Shown piece by piece: positions 31,441-39,688 of a DNA stretch of 41,390 bases (position 1 is its first letter; each line of letters starts with the position of its first letter). The notes under the pieces were generated by a model that did no database searches, was not told the origin of the DNA, and was given only the letters and a program-made list of their open reading frames with translations. The DNA comes from an uncultured Roseburia sp. Lineage in GTDB: Bacteria; Bacillota; Clostridia; Lachnospirales; Lachnospiraceae. Position numbers and translations under genes: made by a program. The DNA is taken from positions 1-41,390 of the forward strand of contig CAJUNX010000037.1 in assembly GCA_910587865.1 (NCBI GenBank), in the 5' to 3' direction.

Positions 31441-33368
31441 TCACACTTTCCTTCTCGGATCAATATTTATAACAACCCCTTCTTTCATCGATGCAAACGG
31501 GCCAGGAAGACTCATCTCACTGCGCAGGTTTCCAAAATAGTCACAACGCGCCAGCTCTTCCGTAGAGACCGGTACAATCTCCTGTACCGTTCCGACAGCC
31601 GGATTTAGGGATAGCCTGATCTTCTTTGCCTGATGTGTCCTTTCGAACCCGGGCTCAGGCGCAGAAGGCAGAAATGTAAGCTCATACTTCTCCTCATCGA
31701 CACAGATATCAAAACACGCATCTGCACTGTGAAGATCCATCTCAAAAAACCTCTGCCATGCCGTGAGATTCAGATATTTCGGCGGCATCGGATAATGGAT
31801 CACCAGGTAGCCGGGAGGCATAGATACAAATAAGTTGCCATCCGATTCATTGTTGGGATCCTCAAATCGGATGGCGGATTCCTCACAATCATAAAAAATG
31901 TTATTCATGACACGGGCAGCGCGTGACGTACCCCACGTCCGAACCCCATCCGCATAAAGACAGCATTCAGGTTGATGCCAACCGGACATTTTCCAATCAG
32001 GTTATTATATGACCAAACATCATCTGCCCCCATGCACATAACCGCACCGGTCCAGCATTTTATATCAGCTTCCTGAAGCCAGTTATCCGCTGGCGGCGGA
32101 TTCAGCCTGCGGTAATCCCAGATAATATTATTGTCGATCAGATTCGGGCAGTCTCTGGTGCATTCAATGTGAATGGCACGGGGATCCTGGTCTTCATTGT
32201 TAATAACCAGGTTTTGCGTAATACGGTTGCAGTCATTATTGCAGTCCAGCCAGATTGCATTGCCGCAATGCAGCTTTTCCACAATATTCCGGCGGATCAG
32301 GCATCTCACTGCACAATGGAACTTAATTCCGCCGGACTCTGAAGGATGCCAGGTCATCAGCCAGCCACAGCCGGAGACTAAATTGTCCTCCACAAGGATT
32401 TCATTTGCAATATAGCCGGCCAGGCCGCAGACGCCGCAGTTTCGAATTTCATTCCTGCGCACAACCGTCCAGCCAGGCATCTTTTCTGCCGGAAGACCCT
32501 CCATCGAAAAAGAGGGATCCTCATTTCCGATATCCATTCCAAGGCAGTTGCTCCATTCGATCACATTATCCTCGATAATCCAGTGGTTTCCACGATAAGT
32601 CGAGACTGCGCCACGCTGAGGAAACGGATGCCCTGTGGCTGCATGGGTAAAATGAAAACCTTTCACTCTGATATAACCAAGATATGGCTCGTCCGGTGCA
32701 AAATTCTGCTCCTTCGCAGTCAGTTCTACCAGATGTTCTCTTATGTCAACATCATCTAAGGGCCTGCAATGTACAATCATGCCATTGGATTCTACAAAAT
32801 AAGTTCCGGCCGCTTTATCGAGATCCTCCATTCTTTCCACCTGTTCCAGCGGCTTCCCGTCAATGAAAACAACGCCGCGGCGGGCAAGATGGTTCTTCTG
32901 ATTTTCCCTTGTCAATTCCAAAAACTCACGCATATGTATCAGGTTGTTGGCACAAAAGGGATTATATCCGGGAAAATCTGCCGGATCAAGCCTGATTGTC
33001 CATAACCGGATCCCTGGGTCATGTGCACAATTCTCCGCCGGAATGATATTTTTAGCCACTACAGATCCTGAAACAGTAACGCCGGGCATCGCCTCATAGC
33101 TGATCATCTTTTTCGGGCCGGCACCACCTTTTTTTGGCGTAACACATTCCCGGTACAAACCGGGATGCACAATAATCCGTGTTCCCGGGCCTGCAATCTG
33201 CGCTGCGCGGTTGATGGTTTTAAAGGGATGCTCTGCGGAGCCGTCATTTTTATCGGATGCCGACTCATCCATACAATCCACATGATATTCATGTTCAAAA
33301 ATCTGCTCCTCTTCCCAGAAATGAAATTCATGTTCCTTTGGAAGAAAAGATGTTACATCGTTTCTCAT
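31441..33368 (-). pseudogene. Right-handed beta-helix protein (polysaccharide-active-like), frameshifted
   Basis: ATG 33368 follows GGAGG. The product would be about 640 residues without a signal peptide. Near residue 50 is the GSAEHPFKTINRAAQIAGPG motif that opens parallel beta-helix (pectate-lyase-like) folds, followed by repeated asparagine turns (IEDNVIEWSNCLGMDIGN, RRNEIRNCGVCGLAG, NLVINNEDQDPR). The reading frame changes near 31950-31960: the upstream frame ends ...INLNAVFMRM while the continuation is in another frame (YADGVRTWGTSRAARVMN), consistent with a one-base insertion in a T/C-run. The C-terminus is otherwise intact. Likely once acted on plant or mucin glycans. Confidence 0.75.
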
Positions 33369-33473
33369 ATACTTCCTCCATTCCACCACAGGATTGTTTT
33401 CCCACTGTGGCTGTTCAATTTATTGCTCAACTGTTACCCAGTTATCTACTGTCTTATCCCAAGAAAAGACATC

Positions 33474-33839
33474 CTATTGCAAATCCAGCCACGCTGTTTC
33501 CGCTTCTGTCAAAGGTATTTCCGCTGCATCCAGAGCCTGCCGGTAATATTCCGGCAAAGGACCACTCATAATAGGGAATACCGTCAACGTCTGATGCAAA
33601 AGCCAGCTGATTGCAATCTGCGCCACATTACAATCATATTTTTCTGCCAACTGTTCCGCCCTTTTCAGACGTTCCATATTCTCCGGGTAATAGTAGCCCT
33701 TCTTCGCAACATCATCCAGCACTTGCTCTGCTTTTTCCGGCTCTGTACTCTTAAACCTTCCGGAAAATAACCCCCTTGCCAGGCTGGAATATGCGAGAAT
33801 AGGCATATCGAATTGAACGAAAGAAAGAACAGGATGCCA
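33474..33839 (-). pseudogene. Aldo/keto reductase C-terminal remnant
   Basis: About 120 codons keep the end of an aldo/keto reductase barrel: ILAYSSLARGLFSGRF, then YYYPENMERLKRAEQLAEKY, VAQIAISWLLHQ (NADPH-binding region) and the final helix. The catalytic Tyr/Lys/His part (about 200 residues) is missing and the frame closes with TAA just beyond 33839, where mobile-element sequence begins. The break therefore marks a junction. It is in the same orientation as the beta-helix gene and was probably its operon partner. Confidence 0.75.
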
Positions 33840-34094
33840 TTATACTAAAAGTCGGTGTCATTCACGGAACTACACTCCTTGCCATTGGGTACGGTTTGGT
33901 TCATTCATGTTCTCACCTCCTCGCAACCGCGAAAGCGGGTGATTTTTTCTGATGTCCCCTTTCATAAACCCTCAAAACCGCGCACCCCCGAATAGGCGGT
34001 GATTTTGCAAACTTTTTGAAAAAATTTTGCCGGGGGAACACAAAACGCCCGTCTACAAAATTGCAGACGGGCGCAGAGGAATTGTAAGCAGTAT
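33840..34094. other. Junction region with element-type leader and terminator hairpin
   Basis: No gene is supported. A minus-strand ribosome binding site (GGAGGTGAGAAC near 33920) precedes only a 12-codon frame, as if a gene start had been cut. A 9-bp stem CGCCCGTCT/AGACGGGCG (34046-34054 with 34065-34073), followed on the minus strand by TTTTGTG, is a terminator for the small gene at 34095. Confidence 0.5.
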
Positions 34095-34205
34095 TTAGTT
34101 GATTAGACAGTTCATATTCATGGGTAGACTTTTCCCCGGTGGTGGTCGGGCTTTTTTTGATATGTCAATGACCGTCGGATTTTGCCGATAAGGTGTGTGC
34201 TTCAT
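34095..34205 (-). CDS. 36-aa conjugative-element protein
   Basis: ATG 34205 has a perfect AAAGGAGG 8 bases upstream. The sequence MKHTPYRQNPTVIDISKKAR, PPPGKSLP resembles the N-terminus of small proteins found after DnaC-like genes in Tn1549-type elements, but the family is unnamed. A terminator hairpin at 34046-34073 follows. The strong ribosome binding site argues that it is translated. Confidence 0.45.
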   Translation of the reverse strand: MKHTPYRQNPTVIDISKKARPPPGKSLPMNMNCLIN

Positions 34206-34262
34206 GGCGGCTACCTCCTTTAGCCGCCTTTAACAATAAAACCGCATCATTTCTTGAGAAGA

Positions 34263-34883
34263 TTAAAAGAAACGGCGGCTTTGATCTCTCAAAAGCCGCC
34301 GCATAAGAATAGGCGTGTGAAAATACCTCTGCTGTAAGTTAGATATGTATTCGTTCCTGTCCTTGTAGCTGGCGGCAAGGTCATTGAGTATCAAGGCAAA
34401 ATTCGTCATGCACACGGAAATCTCACGCTCCATAAGGGCATTAGCGATACACCCGGCAAAATAACTCTTGCCTGTGCCTACCTTGCCCCATAACAGGTAG
34501 CCGATATTTTCCGCTTTCATTTCCTCCCAATGCGCCGCATAGAAGAAAGCCTTATCCATTTGGGGGCATTTGCCGTTGTCATTGTCAAAAGTCCACTGGC
34601 GCATGGCGGCGTTGGAAAATCCCCGGCGTTTCAAATCCTCCACGGTGTCACGGTGCTTGCGCTCCCGGTCTGTGGATTCCTGTTTTTCCCGGCGTTTCCG
34701 CTGGCAGTCACATTCTTTCGGGTGGCGGTCACGCCCGAAAAGGCTCTTGCCCTCTGTGAAGTAGGCTTCTTTGGGCTGGCGGCAGTTCCCGCAGTATAAA
34801 ATTCCGTCCTCGCCCGTATAGTCCTCCGGCTGTGGCTCTGCTTCTGTGGCAAGCCGGAAAATAGCGTTGTCATAATCGCTCAT
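34263..34883 (-). pseudogene. DnaC-like ATP-binding protein of a conjugative element, C-terminally truncated
   Basis: ATG 34883 gives the family start MSDYDNAIFRLATEAEPQPE. A CxxC...CxC zinc-binding region (YCGNCRQPKE, KECDCQRKRR) is followed by Walker A WGKVGTGKSYFAG. Homologs continue after NEYISNL with a Walker B (LLILDD) and about 90 more residues; here, after NEYISNL, the frame runs into a hairpin and stops. So the Walker B half was deleted and the gene now ends in its terminator. It should be inactive as a helicase loader. Confidence 0.75.
34273..34301 (-). terminator. Terminator hairpin inside the truncated dnaC-like frame
   Basis: CGGCGGCTTT (34273-34282) pairs perfectly with AAAGCCGCCG (34292-34301), and on the minus strand it is followed by TTTCTTTTAA. 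It lies within the last 13 codons of the truncated gene. Confidence 0.8.
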
Positions 34884-34950
34884 AAGGCAGAAAAGCAACA
34901 GCCAATGACCTTATTGGAGAAAGATTTTTTAGAAGAATCCGGAATGGAGA

Positions 34951-34979
34951 TTGATTCAGGGGAAAAGAAATTGTATAAT
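34951..34979 (+). promoter_or_regulatory. Promoter of the 35036-37276 cluster
   Basis: TTGATT (34951-34956) and a perfect TATAAT (34974-34979) are separated by 17 bases. It would transcribe the DUF6429-like, DUF6076-like and RhuM genes, which follow with short gaps and end in a strong terminator. It overlaps a 26-codon frame (34905-34985) that looks like another remnant. Confidence 0.65.
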
Positions 34980-35035
34980 GGATAATATAAAACCGAGTTA
35001 TTCAGGTTACAATATGAAGTGAGGAATAGACTGAT

Positions 35036-35314
35036 ATGAGAAATATAAACGCAGAAGAAGCAATGAAGGAATTAACACTGATGCTATTATACCTGTCCCG
35101 CTTTACACAGGGAGAGAAGTTTCACGAAGCAACCGATTTTTATGCGTGGAAAGGCTATGGTTTTGATATACTGAACGAATTGGACGATGCAGACTATATT
35201 CGGCAGGGGAATCATCCGTCTCGTTCCAAATCGGTATATATTACGGAAAGCGGTATGGAACAGGCAAAAGAGCTTTTATCCAAATATGGTATCAGTGATT
35301 GGAAACAGGGGTGA
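35036..35314 (+). CDS. DUF6429-like protein, 92 aa
   Basis: ATG 35036 has a GAGGA site. The pattern MKELTLMLLYLSRFTQGE, then AWKGYGFDILNELDDADYI, then SRSKSVYITESGMEQAKEL, reads as a compact winged-helix-like fold, as in DUF6429 proteins (family from memory). It is small and without membrane segments, so a DNA- or protein-binding partner role is likely. Four bases separate it from the DUF6076-like gene. Confidence 0.75.
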   Translation: MRNINAEEAMKELTLMLLYLSRFTQGEKFHEATDFYAWKGYGFDILNELDDADYIRQGNHPSRSKSVYITESGMEQAKELLSKYGISDWKQG

Positions 35315-35318
35315 GAAA

Positions 35319-36230
35319 ATGAAGAACCTTTTTGAACGCACCAGTTCTAACTGGGTGCGGTATAGTGAATATGAATGGAGGGCGACAGAGGACGGAACTC
35401 TGTATCTCACACCCACCAAGACAGCACAGCCGAGTATCTACGATCCGCTGGCAGAGTATCAGAAAATTGTACTGGATGCCATCAACATAGGACGCATGGG
35501 TATGGGCAAAAAGCCAGATGCCGAAATTCAGAAGGCTATCCAGCAATTTGCGGTGAAATACGGCTTGTTTGGACTGATGACTGCGTTACCTACCACACCA
35601 AACTTTATGGAATATGAGGCGGTGTACCTGCCGAAAAATCACTTCATTAAAGAAGAAACTATGTCCACTGAAAAATATCTGGCACTGTTCTTTCCATTTG
35701 ACAAATTGGATGTAATCAAGCGTGGTATCGAGTCCATGTGGAACATCCAGAATGACCGTGTTATGATGGCACTGGCTTTGACCATGACAGACAAGCCGAT
35801 GGCGGTCAACATGAGCTTTCAGCGGGAATATGCGGAGCGGTATGACTGGATGAAGCAGCAGTTCATCGACTGGGCGTTTACCTATATCAACAGTTTCCTT
35901 TATTATGAGGATTATGATACACTGAACGATGAAACCCGGCAGATGATGCAGCAGAGCATGGTAGCTTTTGGCGGCATCGCTCCAACCTATCATATAGCTC
36001 TTTTGGATAAGCCGACGATTATTTGGGATTTTCACTCTCTCATGCTTGGAGTTCAGATGATGTTCAGTTTTATGCTGACCGACAGCGAGAACCCGATTAA
36101 GCTTTGCAGGCATTGTACTAAAGCCTTTGTCGCAAGCAGACCAAGTGCTGTGTTTTGCAGCCCTCAGTGCAAGAATAAGCATAATGTTTACAAAAGCAGA
36201 GCGAGAAAAAACAGCTCCGATAAGGAATGA
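35319..36230 (+). CDS. DUF6076-like zinc-ribbon protein, 303 aa
   Basis: ATG 35319 follows AGGGGTG and lies 4 bases after the preceding stop. The body is helical with many aromatics (EYQKIVLDAINIGRMGMGKK, FGLMTALPTTPNFMEYEA, MSFQREYAERYDWMKQQFI). The C-terminus ends in a CX2C-X13-CX3C zinc ribbon (CRHCTKAFVA ... FCSPQCKNKH) followed by a basic YKSRARKN tail, similar to the nucleic-acid-binding ribbon of CGNR-type proteins. Function is unknown. Its steady association with a DUF6429-like gene in a mobile element suggests a paired system. Confidence 0.78.
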   Translation: MKNLFERTSSNWVRYSEYEWRATEDGTLYLTPTKTAQPSIYDPLAEYQKIVLDAINIGRMGMGKKPDAEIQKAIQQFAVKYGLFGLMTALPTTPNFMEYEAVYLPKNHFIKEETMSTEKYLALFFPFDKLDVIKRGIESMWNIQNDRVMMALALTMTDKPMAVNMSFQREYAERYDWMKQQFIDWAFTYINSFLYYEDYDTLNDETRQMMQQSMVAFGGIAPTYHIALLDKPTIIWDFHSLMLGVQMMFSFMLTDSENPIKLCRHCTKAFVASRPSAVFCSPQCKNKHNVYKSRARKNSSDKE

Positions 36231-36247
36231 TTGGATGGTGATACATA

Positions 36248-37276
36248 ATGGCTGAAAATAAGAATACAAAATTGCAGATCCGAAACAGCACGGTGGATTT
36301 TCTTGTATTTACAAAGGATGCCCACGAGGATGGTATTGAAGTTCGTGTTCAGGATCACGATGTATGGCTGACACAAAAAGCGATTGGACATCTTTTCGAT
36401 GTAGACAGAAGCGTTGTCACAAAACATTTGAAAAACATCTATGAAAGCGGCGAATTGTCCGAGGAATCAACTTGTGCAAATTTTGCACAAGTTGCGGATA
36501 ACGGAAAAACCTATCAATATAAGTTTTATTCGCTATCTGCCATCATTGCCGTTGGCTACCGTGTCAACTCCGGCAGGGCAACACAATTCAGGCAATGGGC
36601 AACAAAAGTGCTGGATACCTTTGCGAAACAAGGGTATGTTTTAGATAAGAGCAGATTGATTAACGGTCAAATTTTCGATGAGGATTATTTTGAACACTTA
36701 ATTTCCGAGATACAAGAGATTCGAGCCAGTGAGCGCCGTTTCTATCAAAAGATTACAGACATCTATGCTACTGCCGTCGATTATTCCTTTGATAGCCAAA
36801 TCACGAAAGATTTCTTTGCGACAGTACAGAATAAGATGCACTATGCCGTTCATGGAAATACCGCAGCGGAAGTCATTGTAGCAAGAGCAGACCACACAAA
36901 AGAACATATGGGATTAACCTCATGGCGCAACGCTCCTGATGGAAAAATCGTAAAAGCAGATGTGTCGATTGCAAAGAATTACTTATCCAAGGGTGAAATA
37001 CAGGAGCTTAACGAGATCGTTACGATGTATTTGGACTACGCTACAAGACAGGCACGGCGGCATATTCCCATGACGATGGCAGATTGGGCTTCCAAACTGG
37101 ATGCATTCCTGCAATTCAACGATGCGGAAGTCTTACAAAACAAGGGTAAAGTCACAGCCGCAATCGCAAAAACCTTTGCGGAAAGTGAATTTGAGCAGTA
37201 CCGTGTCATTCAAGATCGTCTGTATCAAAGTGATTTTGACCGTCTTGTTGCCAGCACAGAAGAAAAAAACGACTAA
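36248..37276 (+). CDS. rhuM: Virulence RhuM family protein, 342 aa
   Basis: The start ATG 36248 is 17 bases after the previous stop. It has the full RhuM pattern: WLTQKAIGHLFDVDRSVVTK, HLKNIYESGEL, CANFAQVADNGKTY, SLSAIIAVGYRVNS, ATQFRQWATKVL, then a helical C-domain with FFATVQNKMHYAVHG and NYLSKGEIQELNEIV. RhuM proteins are common cargo in pathogenicity islands and mobile elements; the molecular role is unproven. A 27-base perfect palindrome lies inside the reading frame at 36468-36494. Confidence 0.92.
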   Translation: MAENKNTKLQIRNSTVDFLVFTKDAHEDGIEVRVQDHDVWLTQKAIGHLFDVDRSVVTKHLKNIYESGELSEESTCANFAQVADNGKTYQYKFYSLSAIIAVGYRVNSGRATQFRQWATKVLDTFAKQGYVLDKSRLINGQIFDEDYFEHLISEIQEIRASERRFYQKITDIYATAVDYSFDSQITKDFFATVQNKMHYAVHGNTAAEVIVARADHTKEHMGLTSWRNAPDGKIVKADVSIAKNYLSKGEIQELNEIVTMYLDYATRQARRHIPMTMADWASKLDAFLQFNDAEVLQNKGKVTAAIAKTFAESEFEQYRVIQDRLYQSDFDRLVASTEEKND

Positions 37277-37282
37277 CAACAG

Positions 37283-37328
37283 AAAATCCCGTTATCAGCC
37301 ATATCATAGCCGATAACGGGATTTTGTT
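37283..37328. terminator. Bidirectional terminator after rhuM
   Basis: A 14-bp perfect stem AAAATCCCGTTATC/GATAACGGGATTTT (37283-37296 with 37312-37325) ends in TTTTG. It follows rhuM by 6 bases and also closes the small minus-strand fragment at 37328-37387. Confidence 0.92.
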
Positions 37329-37387
37329 TAAGCATATACAAGTTCGGTTAAGATAATTTCCTCCGCACGGTTGCGGATACTGTTCAT
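37328..37387 (-). pseudogene. Minus-strand C-terminal remnant (19 codons)
   Basis: The frame MNSIRNRAEEIILTELVYA ends directly at the terminator after rhuM, on the opposite strand. The charged helix and terminator spacing suggest the tail of a deleted convergent gene; upstream of its first codon the frame meets the AAAATCCAAACTT repeat region. No family recognised. Confidence 0.35.
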
Positions 37388-37411
37388 ATGGCGAAAAATC
37401 CAAACTTATAT

Positions 37412-37600
37412 AAAATCCAAACTTTTCTGAAAATGGCTTGATAATAGGGGGTTCTTACAGAAAAAAGTTTGGATTTCATTTCATAAAATGCAATTCTCCA
37501 ATTATGACAAAATGAGAAAAACACTGTTATTTATCTCCGTTCCAACCAATTTATTTCCATTTTTGACAAGAGAAAGCCAAAACAAAATCCAAACTTTTCT
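37412..37600. repeat. AAATCCAAACTTTT repeat cluster (direct and inverted)
   Basis: AAAATCCAAACTTTTCT occurs at 37412-37428 and again, identical, at 37584-37600. A shorter copy is at 37394-37407. An inverted copy at 37458-37476 pairs with the 37413-37429 copy (one 2-base bulge). The segment has no gene on either strand, though the cluster could mark a small non-autonomous element or a regulatory array. Confidence 0.75.
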
Positions 37601-37684
37601 ATCAGAACAGTTATACATTCCGTCTGGTATTGGCGTATCAACAGATTTTATTAAATTTTCCTCAAAACTGTGTGGCATAGAGAT

Positions 37685-37894
37685 TTACTGCAATCTTCCC
37701 GGTTTGCTCGCCGAACCTTTTGGAATAAACTCCAGCTTCAGTGTCATTCCCATTCCATCCGCCAAACGCTTCAGCAGCTTAAGCGGCGGATTCCTCGTTC
37801 CGTTTTCCGGCTTGCTTATATCTGCCTGATTAATTCCTGTCCTTTCAGCAAGTTCTTTTGGGATAAGATTCTGTGAAATCCTTGCATCTGCCGT
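37685..37894 (-). pseudogene. HigA-like XRE antitoxin, N-terminally truncated
   Basis: A start-less frame of 69 codons reads ARISQNLIPKELAERTGINQ, ADISKPENGTRNPPLKLLK, RLADGMGMTLKLEF, which is the helix-turn-helix core and C-terminal beta strand of HigA-type antitoxins. Such proteins normally begin with an additional 30-40 residues and often carry a downstream or upstream HigB toxin. Neither is present, and conserved positions are altered (DISKPENG in place of the usual DISKIENG). Left over from a decayed toxin-antitoxin unit. Confidence 0.7.
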
Positions 37895-37925
37895 TTAAAA
37901 AGATAAAAGCAGGTCCGATGACAAC

Positions 37926-37954
37926 TTGTTTTTTTCGTTCGGGCGAAATATAAT
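37926..37954 (+). promoter_or_regulatory. Promoter of the lantibiotic-type regulator gene
   Basis: TTGTTT (37926-37931) and a perfect TATAAT (37949-37954) are spaced by 17 bases. The spacer holds a small inverted repeat TTTCG-CGAAA. The leader to ATG 37997 is about 36 bases. Confidence 0.65.
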
Positions 37955-37996
37955 ATCCTGCAGGATGAGACGATTACGAATGGGAGGGCTACGGAA

Positions 37997-38689
37997 ATGA
38001 CCGATAGAATTTTTGTTGTTGAAGATGACAGATCCATTTGTGAAATGATTGATAACTATCTGACCGGGGAGGATTTTGCTGTAACTGCTTTTCACAGCGG
38101 TTTTGAAGCGATAAGGAATTTCCGGTTAAATACGGATTATGCACTCGCACTGATCGATTTAATGCTGCCGGATACAAGCGGCATGGAAGTGATCAGGGCC
38201 ATTCGCAGGATCAGCAGGATCCCCATTATCATTATTACGGCAAAAGACAATGATACGGATAAATCAATGGGTTTGAATCTGGGTGCGGACGATTATGTGG
38301 TAAAACCATTTTCCCTGATTGAACTTACTGCAAGAATCAAAGCCAATATCAGACGGGTTACAAGCTATGACAGCCGGCAGGAAGAAGCGGTTACCAGAAT
38401 TAAGGACCTGGAGATCAGCCAGACAACACATACCGTAAAGGCTGCAGGAACCGTTTTGGAATTGACCCGGACAGAATTTGAACTTCTAAATCTGATGGCT
38501 TCGCATCCGGGGCAGGCTTTTTCCAAAGAAAAGCTTTATCGTCTGATTTGGAAAGAACCGTATTTTGGAAATGAAAATGTGCTGAACACGCACATCAACA
38601 GGCTGAGGGCAAAATTAAGGGCAGCTTCAGACAGTGATACCGCATATATCAAAACGCTTTGGGGTATCGGATATAAAATGGAGGAATGA
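37997..38689 (+). CDS. OmpR-family response regulator (lantibiotic-response type), 230 aa
   Basis: The ATG is preceded by GGGAGGG. Receiver domain: E9-D10-D11 acidic patch, phosphoacceptor D54 (LALIDLMLPD), IIITAKDN, and DDYVVKPFS. The winged-helix domain (about 130-230) has LELTRTEFELLNLMASHPG and closes with KTLWGIGYKME. It lies 3 bases before the kinase gene and probably binds the tandem repeat at 39604-39625 to switch on the ABC genes. Confidence 0.94.
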   Translation: MTDRIFVVEDDRSICEMIDNYLTGEDFAVTAFHSGFEAIRNFRLNTDYALALIDLMLPDTSGMEVIRAIRRISRIPIIIITAKDNDTDKSMGLNLGADDYVVKPFSLIELTARIKANIRRVTSYDSRQEEAVTRIKDLEISQTTHTVKAAGTVLELTRTEFELLNLMASHPGQAFSKEKLYRLIWKEPYFGNENVLNTHINRLRAKLRAASDSDTAYIKTLWGIGYKMEE

Positions 38690-38692
38690 TCG

Positions 38693-39613
38693 ATGTACAT
38701 CCTGCTTATTTTTCTTATATTAACACTGTCCGCCATGTTTTTATATGAATGGGCAGACAACAGGAGAACCTCCAAGGAGATCCGATATATCAGGGAATGG
38801 CTTAAAACAGCTCCTTACTTAAAAGAAAACAGACAGATTTTATTGCCATCTGAAAATGCAGAACTGAAAGGGCTTTTGGTAGAATTAAACAGATCACTGG
38901 ATGAATTTTATGCACAGAGAATCAGCTATGAACATTCCAGACAGGCTATGACGCAGGTGCTTACGAATATTTCACATGATCTGCGCACACCCCTCACGGT
39001 TCTGAAGGGATATAGTGAATTATTAAACAGAGAACTATCAGATATGCCGGCGAAAGAGAAACTCCTGGAAATGGCGGTCAGGATCGATAGCAAAGCAGAC
39101 GAATTAGTTTCAACGATAAATGAATATTTTACCCTGGCAAAAATAGCATCCGGGGATATGAACATGGAACCCGGCATGGTAAATGTTACACAGATATGCC
39201 ATGACATTATATTAGATTATTATGATGTTCTGGATGAAAGAAATTACAAGGTCGAGATAGAGATCAGCCCTTTGCCGGAATATGCATGTGCGGATACCCT
39301 GGCGCTGAACAGAATACTGAAAAATCTGATCGATAATGCAATAAAACATGGAGATGACGGAAAATATCTTGCGTTCCGTTTAAAAAGAATATCAGATAAG
39401 GTCACGATAGAGGTGGAGGACCACGGCAAAGGTATCGCAAAAAAAGACAGGGAACACATTTTTTACAGAAACTACACAACGGCACATAAAAATTCCGGAA
39501 GCGGGCTGGGACTTGCGATTGCGCAAAATCTTGCATCGCAAATGGGGGCTGACATACAGGTTGACAGTGAGCCGGGCCAGAAAACAGTTTTTTCCCTGAT
39601 TTTAAAAAGTTAG
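38693..39613 (+). CDS. Small sensor histidine kinase, one membrane helix, 306 aa
   Basis: There is a single N-terminal helix (about residues 2-17) and no extracellular domain, so it senses within or through the membrane, probably together with the ABC transporter. The phosphoacceptor is H95 (NISHDLRTPLTVLKGYSELL). N box is LIDNAIKHGDDG, G1 EDHGKGIAKKD, G2 GSGLGLAIAQNLA. The stop lies inside the first copy of the tandem repeat that precedes the ABC genes. Confidence 0.93.
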   Translation: MYILLIFLILTLSAMFLYEWADNRRTSKEIRYIREWLKTAPYLKENRQILLPSENAELKGLLVELNRSLDEFYAQRISYEHSRQAMTQVLTNISHDLRTPLTVLKGYSELLNRELSDMPAKEKLLEMAVRIDSKADELVSTINEYFTLAKIASGDMNMEPGMVNVTQICHDIILDYYDVLDERNYKVEIEISPLPEYACADTLALNRILKNLIDNAIKHGDDGKYLAFRLKRISDKVTIEVEDHGKGIAKKDREHIFYRNYTTAHKNSGSGLGLAIAQNLASQMGADIQVDSEPGQKTVFSLILKS

Positions 39614-39662
39614 AAAAAAGTTAGATTTCCGACAGATAAAAGAGAATCCTGTTTTGTATACT
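39604..39662 (+). promoter_or_regulatory. Putative regulator box (11-bp tandem repeat) and ABC promoter
   Basis: AAAAAGTTAGA is repeated exactly, head to tail, at 39604-39614 and 39615-39625. Thirty-one bases on is a TATACT (39657-39662), which has no good -35 at the usual distance (AGATAA, 39634-39639). An activator bound to the repeat would sit next to that weak -35. The box is the same kind of arrangement as at 6253-6274, but the half-site differs. Confidence 0.65.
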
Positions 39663-39688
39663 GCAGAACAGTAAAGGAGGCATACAGA

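Noticed and set aside
33905..33945. 12-codon frame after a GGAGGTGAGAAC site on the minus strand
   Set aside because: Too short to call a gene; more likely a cut-off start in the junction region.
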